Assembly (NCBI GenBank): GCA_022496185.1
Contig: WTXG01000104.1
Span: forward strand, 1-64,000
DNA length: 64,000 bases
Reading direction: 5' to 3'
DNA from: Multifurca ochricompacta
Taxonomy: Eukaryota > Basidiomycota > Agaricomycetes > Russulales > Russulaceae
Of this stretch, positions 57,148-64,000 are shown piece by piece. The notes under the pieces are model-generated. The model was not told the DNA's origin, ran no database searches, and worked only from the letters and a program-made list of their open reading frames with translations. The number at the start of each line of letters is the position of its first letter. Position 1 is the first letter of the stretch. The translations under genes were made by a program, and so were the position numbers.

Positions 57148-57310
57148 CCTCCCAGTCAGCAGGAGGGCTAGCAGGCTTGTCTTCAAGCAGGTGGTTCCGG
57201 ACGCCATTCAAACGGAACAGGGCCATCATTCACGCTGACCAGACTGGCCAGTTCAATCCATCTAGGATCTCGATTGCAGCAGAGGGTGGGAAAGTAAATG
57301 CAGGTGCCAT
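57148..57310 (-). pseudogene. Copia-3 gag N-terminus, cut off by hAT-1
   Basis: ATG at 57310-57308 (MAPAFTFPPSAAIEILDG, then LNWPVW, the gag Trp motif), one TGA, then MMALFRLNGVRNHLLEDK to PPADWE at 57148. Counting cctcccag once, DWE joins the ATEG of the 41762 piece in frame. This proves that hAT-1 entered copia-3 and not the reverse. The 57311-57657 leader to the right has no gene. Confidence 0.85.
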
Positions 57311-57674
57311 GGTGTGTGTAAGTGACGATTTCCAATCTGGGTAGAGGAGCTGTCAGACCCAGATCGTGAAGACTGATCAAGTCCCGATGTATCCAACTGT
57401 TTGCTCTGAACCGCAAAGGGTCCAGTCCCAATTAGGGATTGCTCACACGTGCTTCAGCGTCACCACACTCCATCGCACGGCTCGCACGAAGCCCAGTGAG
57501 GGGCCCAGTCTACACCAATCCACTGGTTCCAGGGACCAGGGAATAGGACTACAAAAGAACAGAGGCTTGCCTTATCGGGAGATGCAAAAATGCATGAATT
57601 ACTGAGTAAGGAAGCTTGTGTATGAAATTTGATCTTCTTCTGGATTAATTCAGTTACGGCCAGGGCCCATAACC

Positions 57675-58099
57675 TAAAGAATGCAGCCTGAGGTTAGATA
57701 ATCCAAACTACCTAGAATGGTAGTTATAATTCAGTTATGTTGGTCAGAACTGATAATATTAGTCTTTACCTAGAATGGTAGTTATAACTAGTATGTGTTA
57801 GCTACATAGGTAAAGATAAGATAACAAAATACTCACTTCAGTTATGTTGGTCAGAACTGAAGTGAACTGTACAGTAAAAGCATCCTTTAAATACTGTAAA
57901 CAAGTGTGCTTATAGTAACCAAGATAAAGAAGGATTGTGTCTAATCAAGTAAGGTATCAAACTATTCACAGGAAGGTGAAACGCAGTCCACGTGCTACTG
58001 CACAACACACAACTCACTTGTTAGTACCACACACCTCACTTGTTAGTACCACACACTTAGCGATTGATCTGACCTGGCCATATTGATCCATTTCCAACA
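57675..58099 (-). repeat. Copia-3 5' LTR
   Basis: 425 bases. It is longer than its partner by a tandem duplication of about 21 bases near 58017-58045 (cacttgttagtaccacacac repeated). The hairpin at 57833-57843 and 57855-57865 is kept. Confidence 0.9.
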
Positions 58100-58247
58100 G
58101 CCATTACCGTAAAACAGACAGTGCACAGCCCTAGTAGGGAGGGGGAGGAGAGGGGGTCACAACTTGTGCCCCAATTGCAATAACAGAAGAGTCTGTCAAC
58201 AATGACAAACTCAGCTCAATGGGATTGGTGGTGTTGCCACTGGACAT

Positions 58248-58574
58248 AGCATGTGTGAACACTTATGGGTTGTTGGGACCCACAATGAGTGGATGAAGAA
58301 ACTGGTATATGGTACAATCTAACTAGCAAAATCACCCCAAAGCAAGCAAGGCTCAAGCTTGATGGTGGTGGTTTGGGAGAAAGAAGGATGGATTGTGTCC
58401 ACTTGTGTTATCGTAACAGTTTGAGTGGATCGGCGACAACTTCCAGCCGGTGACCGCAAGGTGGTGGATGGCAATGAGTCAGCAAGTGGAAACAAAGTAT
58501 CTCACGGTCACGGTTTATATGACGTGTTAGTCTGTTAGTCGACTCTGACTCTGACTCACTTTCTCCCAACCACC
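58248..58574. promoter_or_regulatory. Shared region between LINE 5' end and the Crinkler-like gene
   Basis: No ORF is supported here. The left part is the LINE 5' untranslated region (minus strand). The right part is the upstream region of the gene starting at 58575, with tttatatgac at 58513-58522, about 55-60 bases before the ATG, and a CACC immediately before the ATG. The boundary between LINE and host DNA is not obvious; I see no clear duplication. Confidence 0.4.
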
Positions 58575-58962
58575 ATGGCCCCAATGCTCACCCTGTTTTG
58601 TCTCGTTATCGATAACCAAAAAGTTCCTATTGGGAACATCCTCATGCTTCAAATCCAATCGGATAGCTATACCCCTAACCTGCGAAATTTAATCAAGGAC
58701 GAGATGGCTCCTGAACTGGACCACCTTGCGGCGAATCGACTCGTTATGTGGAAGTTGTTGAAACCCCTAGACATCAGGCGTATGGAAGATGAGGGTTCTT
58801 TCGATGCAACCATCAAAGAAATCGAGCTACCCGACCCAAAATCTAATCAAGCGTCACGTAGAAATGGTACTGCCGAAGTCCTTCGCCAGATCGAGGAGCT
58901 CTCTGTATACTGGGAAACCAGTCCAAAGAAGGGCCATTTGCATCTCATCGTGCAAGTTCCAT
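58575..58962 (+). CDS. Exon 1 of the Crinkler-like gene (header domain)
   Basis: ATG in the context caccATGGC. It encodes the ubiquitin-like N-terminal header and ends inside codon 130 at a strong donor GTAAGTTT. The alternative of reading through gives a nonsense tail with a stop about 30 codons later, so splicing is favoured. The header is thought to act in sorting or secretion in other Crinklers; I see no classical signal peptide. Confidence 0.78.
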
Positions 58963-60971
58963 GTAAGTTTCGATCATTATCGGATTGCCACACATGTTTG
59001 ACAATAATCCAGCGGTCGAAAGGCCCGAGGGTGAGCAGAGTATCAAAATCGATCTAGTTCGTGGGACGGCCGACCGTCTGTATCGTACCTTATGGAAGAA
59101 GCCACTCGAATCAATATGGGCACCCGTAGTTGTCCCTGACCCGAAAAAGACGTATAAGTATATACCCCAAGACCAACTGTCCAAATTGGGAGTAAAACAT
59201 CTCGGCTATAATGAGAAGGCACTTCTGTTTCGCGATGAGTACCGCCTTGCTCTTAATGATATAGAAGAATGGTCGAAAACGCGTCGGGAACATGATAATG
59301 GCGGGGTCGTTATCATTGGCCATCCAGGACTCGGTACGTGGTTGTCACTAATGATGAGCATGTCATCTTAGAGATGAACGCAGGAAAAACATGCTTCCTA
59401 CTCTATCTTCTGTTCCACCGTCTAAGCAAGGGCCTGCCTACGGCTTTTCAAATCCTCCCCGACAGTTTCGTCCTGTTCACGGACTCTGGTGCCGAAGTTT
59501 TTGCCCACAGGTTTGGTGAACTTCCAGATGGAACGTGGGCTCTTGCCGATTCCAATGCGAAGAATCCCCTTCCTTGCAACAGCTTCTTAGATGCTTGTGG
59601 GCCGAGAGATGCTTTCATCGTGCAGACAAGCTCTCCGGATGAGAAGCGGTACAAGACATGGAAAAAGGAGTATAACGCTTATGGCTATGTGATGGACAGT
59701 TTCCCTCTGACTGAATTAGTCGCGCTCGGGTGGGTTCAGTTGATGATTCCAGGCATTTTTCTGCCACTAAGCATTTTTCACAGCATGATACATGGTTTCA
59801 ATGACCAACTCATCAAGGACCATTGGGAAAAATGGGGACCTTCTGCACGCATCATGATGACTCTTATGAAGAATCCTGAGCTGATTTCTCAACATACGGA
59901 ACGTGTAAAAGACGCCGTCGTCGACTTTGTTCATAATTTCAGCGATTATGTCACCAATGTTAACCCAAAGGAGGTCTATCATACACTTTTTACAATCCGT
60001 CCTAAAGGTCTCTCTTTGAGCTACAGACCAACTCCAATTGGACGAATTGAAACAAGTTACCTGAATGGTATTCTTATCGAGGCGATTGCCGCAAAGGACA
60101 AGCAGGAGCAGCTCAACTTTTACCACCTGGTCAGCAACCATCCGAGGTTCAAAGGCTCGGCGGGTTACATACTCGAGATGGTAGTCCTTTCGCGGTTCTG
60201 CGTTGGTTCGGGATCGAAGGAATTGACTTGCACTCCCGCGAGATCACGTTCGCCGAAACTGACTATCCCAGTGTGCCAGGGTTGGTGTATGTTATCTTAC
60301 AAGGAAGAACACAAACTCGGGTATCTAAATAGCCTCAAGCAACCATTCTGTGTAATTCCCGCGTCGAAAACATTTGCCGCCGTCGATGCTACGATCTTCA
60401 CGGATAATCGTATAATTACAATCCAGGTGACCGTCGCTTCCGAGCATAGCGTGAAGGAGAGGGGCTTTCGTCAAATTGCCAATAGTCTTCCGAAGAAGTT
60501 TCGAGAACTTCGAAAGTGGTGCCATGTGTTCATCACGGACAGGGCGAAGAATGCAGAAAGTTTGCTGAGAAAATGGAAGAAAGATGATCTCGAAGTCCGT
60601 TTGATGGACGAAGATGACCCCAAAGGCAAACAAGCGGAAAACAATCCCAAAGTCAAGGAGACTATTCGCATTCTCATGTATTCTGCTGTTCTTGATGTCA
60701 AGGAGTTTTGTACGATTCGGGATGAAGAAGAGTGGAAAGAATCCAGGGTATGTGGCAGTCGGCTATATGTACTCATTGAGACTGACTGAAGAAAATGATC
60801 AGGTGATGAAGGACATTAAAATGTTTGAGGAGGACGAAACACCTGAAGGTCGTGAAGTAGTCGGGGAAGCTGGAAACTCCGATGAAGTGAAGGTACGGAA
60901 TGGATTTTGTAATGATATAATTGATATTGGTCATCTGCTGATTACTTCCACTTTAGATGGACGAAGATTGA
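58575..60971 (+). CDS. Crinkler/RHS-type protein: ubiquitin-like header, P-loop NTPase, REase-like domain
   Basis: Five exons: 58575-58962, 59013-59333, 59384-60747, 60803-60892, 60957-60971, giving 725 residues with all junctions in phase at GT-AG introns of 50, 50, 55 and 64 bases. Residues 1-70 form the Crinkler header (LFCLV at the start, RLVMWKLLKPLDI at its end), and HLHLIVQVP near 129 is the usual header exit. GHPGLGKT at 232-239 is a Walker A motif whose codon 237 is split by intron 2. Near the C-terminus VDATIF (Asp571) and IQVTV (Gln584) fit the nuclease core of the Crinkler/RHS family, in which Q-x-T often replaces E-x-K. The family is described as nuclease effectors or transposon-conflict proteins. 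No stop or frameshift is seen. The last two small exons are less certain; without them translation ends at 60789. Confidence 0.8.
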
Positions 60972-61235
60972 GCTGACCTGGGGCACTGGTCAGATAGTGG
61001 GCATTCAGGTCTTGCCATTGTTGTGTGGTGTAGGTTAGCAGTGATGTCTTTTGTAGCCAATAGAAGCAATAAAAAGGAATACGCGCGAGTCAACCAAGAG
61101 TATGACGAGGCCATCACATCACGATACTCACACACCGTTTCCAGTCAGAGCGCTCGGTCAATCGATTTTTTTAGAAAATAAAAATAAAAATAGAATAATA
61201 CAGTTCGAATACAATAATCAACCTCTACTCCCCAC
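60972..61235 (+). other. 3' region of the Crinkler-like gene
   Basis: AATAAAAAGG at 61068-61077 and an A-rich block with aaaataaaaataaaaat at 61173-61190 are the likely polyadenylation signals. I see nothing else in this stretch. Confidence 0.4.
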
Positions 61236-61334
61236 TCACGTCCGGGCGACGGCACGGTGAATGGCGGCAAGGTTAGTGTTTTCAAAGAGCGAGACGAGAT
61301 AAGCCTCAGCCGCCTCTTGGAAGCGCAAGTCAGT
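61236..61334 (-). pseudogene. Histone H3-like exon fragment
   Basis: Minus strand, directly after an acceptor-like ttcttccag. It encodes TDLRFQ, then [20 protein letters not shown], then RAVART and TGA. Canonical H3 reads TDLRFQ, eight further residues, then [20 protein letters not shown], so loop 1 and most of helix 2 are recognisable with an eight-residue gap. The C-terminal strand and tail of H3 are replaced by other residues. A donor-like GTGAGT overlaps the stop. No H3 N-terminal exon is found to the right. It is probably a processed or truncated H3 pseudogene, or one exon of a divergent variant. Confidence 0.6.
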
Positions 61335-61675
61335 CTGGAAGAATGTTAAGCTCTTCAGATCTTTTTTGTTATTTTCACTGGAAGGGAACTGCCAGGCATT
61401 TTGTAGGGGAAATGGGCCACATTACAATGCAATGGCAATATATACATCCTGTAGGGTATTCAGATGCGGGAACCACGAATTTCAGATTTAGAATTGATAT
61501 AACAACGCGTAATGTACTTAATGCTGCGAAATGTGAGTGTCGCCCCAAGGGGAAGACGTAGATGGGATATCCCACTGATAAGTCGAAAACAAAGCTGTGA
61601 GATCGTTTGGTTGAAGTGAAAGCAGTAAGCAGGGATATCGTCGTATCATCCAACAGCACTCCGTTCCAGTACTTG
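61335..61675 (-). other. Stretch with a minus-strand open frame of unknown nature
   Basis: A minus-strand frame is open from about 61690 to 61375 (contains WNGVLLDDTTISLLTAF and FVFDLSVGYPIYVFPLG) and could be an exon cut by the MITE at 61676. No family is recognised and no start codon is clear. It may equally be chance. Confidence 0.25.
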
Positions 61676-62263
61676 TAGTGTTCGCTACGGGTAGGCGCAA
61701 CCCGCCGGGTATGTGGTCAGGGTACATGCGGGTACGGGTCAGGGTCACATCTTCATACCCCTCATGTGACCCCTACCCGCAGACACCCAACCCTTACCCG
61801 CCAGAGCGGGTAAGCTGAAATTGGAAGGGTGGCAATGAGGGCGGCAACGCATGTGGCATTGCACCAGCCACAGAAAAACTATACAGTACATGTATTGTAG
61901 ATACTGTATACAGACCCAGTGGTCCCATTGCATACAACTTAGGCTCTTCTATGTTTGAGAGCTTGGATGAAGGCAGGTTATGTAGAGACTGCTGATTTAA
62001 AGTATGCAGCATCTCAACCTGATACCAAAAACAATGAAGAATGGCCAGATGACGAATGGATTATAGCTTAAGTAGTACAGTGTTATTCTAGGCTATCAGA
62101 CTTGAAATATAAATATCTACCCTTACCCGCAGGTATACGACCCGTGGTGTACCCGTACCTGTAGTATGGCAAACCCATACCCTTGGTGTAAGGGTCCAGG
62201 TACATACAGGTACGGGTACAGGTCCATGTGTTTTTACCCGCGGGTTACCCGTGGCGAACACTA
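61676..62263. mobile_element. hAT-type MITE with TACCCG subterminal repeats
   Basis: 588 bases, ends TAGTGTTCGCTACGGGTA and TACCCGTGGCGAACACTA, flanked by the 8-base duplication agtacttg (61668-61675, 62264-62271). Both ends carry many copies of tacccg/cgggta and ggtacggg over 120-150 bases in both orientations, the likely binding sites of a hAT transposase that is not in this window. No ORF. Confidence 0.88.
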
Positions 62264-62463
62264 AGTACTTGGCATCTGCCTCAACAAGTTAGCATCCACC
62301 CTTCTCATTGTTCTCACAAGTGGTCATCATGGCCCATTTAATCCTGCAAGCCAATGATAGTCTTCTAAGCACCAGGTGTGTCCCTGTGAAGCACGCGCCG
62401 CAAAGTTAAGTTTCGCTTGGAGGGATCTTCCAATGACACACAACACCAGCGAAACGCGCCGAG

Positions 62464-62593
62464 ATGCGCGAATGTCCCATTTGTAATGAACACATCCCAA
62501 TTCGTCTACTCGGTCAGCACCATACACTCAAAAGTGCACGCATACAGACCATCCTTGACCATGTTGGCGATCTCGAGGAATTCTCTGACCCAC
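62464..62593 (+). pseudogene. First exon of a small zinc-finger gene, cut by hAT-2b
   Basis: ATG at 62464 begins MRECPICNEHIPIRLLGQHH, a CX2C followed by a spaced His pair, in the style of UBZ/RAD18-like fingers at the start of basidiomycete proteins. It continues with an acidic helical part (TILDHVGDLEEFSDP) to 62593, where the TIR of hAT-2b begins; residues after that come from the transposon. The 3' part should lie beyond the right edge. The assignment is weak because only 43 codons are visible. Confidence 0.4.
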
Positions 62594-64000
62594 TAGGGCT
62601 GCACGCTGTCCATTTGATGGTGACGGCCGTCTATTTGACGGTGAGGGACAGGTACGGCTGACCTGTACACCTACTGTTTTTTGCACTCACTGGATTGCTG
62701 ACAGTATGGTACGGGTATGGTATGGCCATTTTATGGTATACAGTAGTAGATGGTATTACTAGAGAAAATTAAGTTGAGCAGGATAGCATGAACAAGAAGC
62801 TTAGAGCAATAAAGCAACAAATAGGCATATTCTTGGGGCTATTCTACACCTTTTTATGTAGTTTATGAGTACAATACCCAACAATCAACTTTACCAGCCA
62901 TAATCTGAAACTCATAGAGGGACTTCAAGCATTTCATTTGCTTCTGTGAGCATGAGTAGTGTAAACAGGGCATACTGGAACATGAAATTCCTCAATAAAT
63001 GGAATTGTAGGTAAATTATCACAAAAGAGACATCAGAGAAACAATACCAAAACATGCCCCAAAAGGGGGCATCCAAAAACTATATTCGGGCTTGCACAAG
63101 GCAACTCCTGAAGCCAAGTGTGGTACATGCAAGCATACCTCCAACTGGACTCTGGCAGACCAAAATTCAATTACAATAAGGCAAAAATCAAATATCTAGA
63201 CTAATAGACAGCTCAATGATCCAGTGCAGTATCACCTTGCATGCGTGCAAGATGCAGCCACTTCTTGTCAGGTAGTGATGTGCCTGGCCCAGCTCAAAGC
63301 TGGAAGCCGGGCCAAGCCGGGCCTGTTTGGGCTGGGCCAAGCCAGGCTGTTGTGACGGCCCAGCAAGGGCTTTGGCCCGGCTCAGAGAAACTAAAAGCCA
63401 AAGCCGCCGGCTCAGGCCGCGGCTTTCAACAGTACATACAAGTGCAATAGCAATCGTCAAAATAAGTAGAAATCTGATCACAAAGTGGTTGATTCGGGTC
63501 ACGTGATCATGTTTATCGCGGCATTTCAAACTTTTTCTTCGATATAGCTTTGCAATACGTAACACACTAAGTCAGATTTGGATTAGCTGCTAGTTATATG
63601 TCATAAAATTCTCTCTGCCAAAAGCTGCAGCTTGGGCCAAGCCGGGCCAGGGCCAAGCCATCTGTGGCGGCTTTGGCTTGGCCCAGACTTCAGGAAAGCC
63701 GGAGCCACCTCAGGCCGAGCCAAAGCCACGGCTTTTGGGCCAAGCCGGGCCGGAACATCACTATTGTCAGGCAACGGAGGGAGATCGTGCCCCATCCACT
63801 AATCTAATCTGCTCCGCTCCATAATCCATAATATTGAGATGGGCCAGTTGCGACTGGATTGTTAGGAACCGGGGACCGGACAGCCAGGCTCCTGTGGACT
63901 CGATCTCATGATCATGATAAGATAATCTAAAGTGTGTCAGATAATGATTCAGAGACATTGCACACACAACACATTCCTTCTGTCTTGTCACATTTAAATA
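62594..64000 (+). mobile_element. hAT-2b: second copy of the hAT-2 family, truncated by the window end
   Basis: Begins TAGGGCTGCACGC, preceded by tgacccac, the expected 8-base duplication whose partner is outside the window. Its sequence is the reverse complement of hAT-2a: 62700-62830 matches 37380-36150, 63180-63265 matches 35750-35675, and 63840-64000 matches 34740-34593. It lacks copia-3, the copia-type solo LTRs and solo LTR C, so it gives the empty sites for those insertions. It contains the MITE at 63273. Confidence 0.8.
63273..63763. mobile_element. Non-autonomous hAT-1-family MITE inside hAT-2b
   Basis: 491 bases, TAGTGATGTGCCTGG to CCGGAACATCACTA, flanked by ttgtcagg (63265-63272, 63764-63771). 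Both ends have the gggccaagcc and aaagccgcgg units of hAT-1. The middle (63430-63600) matches hAT-1 sequence next to its right end (56130-56230), so it is an internal deletion derivative of hAT-1 and could have been moved by its transposase. Confidence 0.9.

Larger units (their letters stand above)
37429..58099 (-). mobile_element. Copia-3: Ty1/copia element of a second family, split by hAT-1
   Basis: Minus-strand element with LTRs at 37429-37831 and 57675-58099 and the duplication gccat (37424-37428, 58100-58104). About 5.3 kb of its own sequence remains after hAT-1 is removed. The LTRs end in TA on the plus-strand left side instead of TG, in both copies. The primer site ggccagggcccataacc (57658-57674) is again the initiator tRNA-Met anticodon arm. 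Its proteins are clearly copia but distinct from copia-1 and -2. Several CGA-type TGA codons and the hAT insertion inactivate it. Confidence 0.92.
34182..58133 (-). mobile_element. hAT-2a: non-autonomous hAT element carrying copia-3 and solo LTRs
   Basis: Terminal inverted repeats TAGGGCTGCAC (34182) and GTGCACAGCCCTA (ending 58133), with an 8-base duplication gtagggag (34174-34181, 58134-58141); both are hAT hallmarks. Its own sequence is only about 1.5 kb after removing the insertions. Near both ends it has strings of short cggac/gtccg and ggtatgg/ccatacc repeats, likely transposase contact sites. I see no transposase. A second copy in inverted orientation starts at 62594 and confirms the empty-site sequence at the insertions. 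Orientation is arbitrary. Confidence 0.85.
9649..58247 (-). pseudogene. LINE ORF1, interrupted by hAT-2a, gypsy-3 and copia-1
   Basis: ORF1 starts at an ATG at 58247 (peptide MSSGNTTNP) and runs 58247-58134, 34173-33778, 19006-16762 and 10299-9649. Frame is kept through all three insertions if each target duplication is counted once, which is the main proof that these pieces belong together. In order, it shows a Pro-rich N-terminus, a conserved-looking unknown domain (34062-33790), a long helical segment (18818-18390), a second Pro/Ala-rich stretch (18374-17500) and Cys/His motifs of zinc-knuckle type (17080-16810, for example CLLCRQMGHH). The product would be the RNA-binding ORF1 protein of the LINE RNP. 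In-frame TGA codons occur at about 34140, 34070, 18950, 18388 and 9979, mostly where CGA would restore Arg. It ends in TGA at 9651-9649, overlapping the ORF2 start. Confidence 0.75.
1..58430 (-). mobile_element. Outermost LINE (APE-type non-LTR retrotransposon), split into five pieces
   Basis: A single minus-strand non-LTR retrotransposon is the host of nearly everything to the left of 58.4 kb. Its pieces, read 5' to 3', are 58430-58134, 34181-33778, 19006-16762, 10299-7606 and 122-1, and it continues past the left edge. When each inserted element and one copy of its target duplication are removed, the reading frames join exactly: ORF1 across hAT-2a, gypsy-3 and copia-1, and ORF2 across gypsy-1. 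ORF1 has an acidic helical part, a proline-rich part and Cys/His knuckles. ORF2 has an APE-type endonuclease followed by a reverse transcriptase. This layout fits Tad1-like fungal LINEs, but the clade is an inference. The exact 5' end is uncertain (about 58300-58430). The 3' end is not in the window. Many CGA codons have become TGA, so the copy is dead. Confidence 0.85.

Overview
The window looks like nuclear DNA of a basidiomycete fungus, probably an Agaricomycete. The evidence is the chromodomain Ty3/gypsy elements, Ty1/copia elements primed from the initiator tRNA-Met anticodon arm, hAT elements with BED-type transposases, and one host-type gene with four short GT-AG introns of 50 to 64 bases. 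I cannot name a species. About 58 kb is a nest of transposable elements, and I could close nearly every insertion with its own target-site duplication (TSD).

The outermost layer is one minus-strand non-LTR retrotransposon (LINE), running from about 58430 at its 5' end to beyond base 1. It survives as five pieces: 58430-58134, 34181-33778, 19006-16762, 10299-7606 and 122-1. Four elements sit directly in it. Gypsy-1 (123-7605, TSD acata) cuts the reverse transcriptase exactly at its YVDD motif. Copia-1 lies at 10300-16761 (TSD cccag). Gypsy-3 lies at 19007-33777 (TSD gccgg/gccag) and holds copia-2 (20278-26778, TSD aattg) and a solo LTR (29264-30170, TSD ccttt). The fourth is hAT-2a (34182-58133, TSD gtagggag). 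hAT-2a holds a solo LTR (34882-35664), a copia-type solo LTR nested in another (36697-37196 inside 36221-37237), and copia-3 (37429-58099, TSD gccat). The gag of copia-3 is split by hAT-1 (41763-57147, TSD cctcccag). hAT-1 holds two more solo LTRs, a 1.6-kb palindromic Tc1/mariner derivative (43928-45537) and gypsy-2 (47056-54545, TSD tctgt). The deepest chain has five levels: LINE, hAT-2a, copia-3, hAT-1, gypsy-2.

Outside the nest, 58575-60971 is an apparently intact five-exon gene for a Crinkler/RHS-type protein (ubiquitin-like header, P-loop NTPase, restriction-endonuclease-like domain). Its start codon is about 330 bases from the LINE's ORF1 start, in head-to-head orientation. Next come a histone H3-like exon fragment (61236-61334, minus), a hAT-type MITE (61676-62263, TSD agtacttg), the first exon of a small zinc-finger gene cut by a second hAT-2 copy (62594 to the window end), and a hAT-1-family MITE inside that copy (63273-63763, TSD ttgtcagg).

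Three themes recur. First, decay is mostly CpG transition: where a relative can be compared, premature stops are usually TGA in place of CGA, and differences between paired LTRs fall mostly at CpG. Second, the gypsy elements carry a third ORF between pol and the 3' LTR, the position of env in retroviruses. In gypsy-1 and -2 it is a zinc-knuckle protein under visible constraint; in gypsy-3 it is a distant relative. Third, the control RNAs are well marked: the gypsy elements have an 11-base match between the predicted transcript 5' end and the sequence after the LTR (Tf1-like self-priming), and the copia LTRs place a perfect hairpin at the predicted transcript start, as TAR does in lentiviruses.
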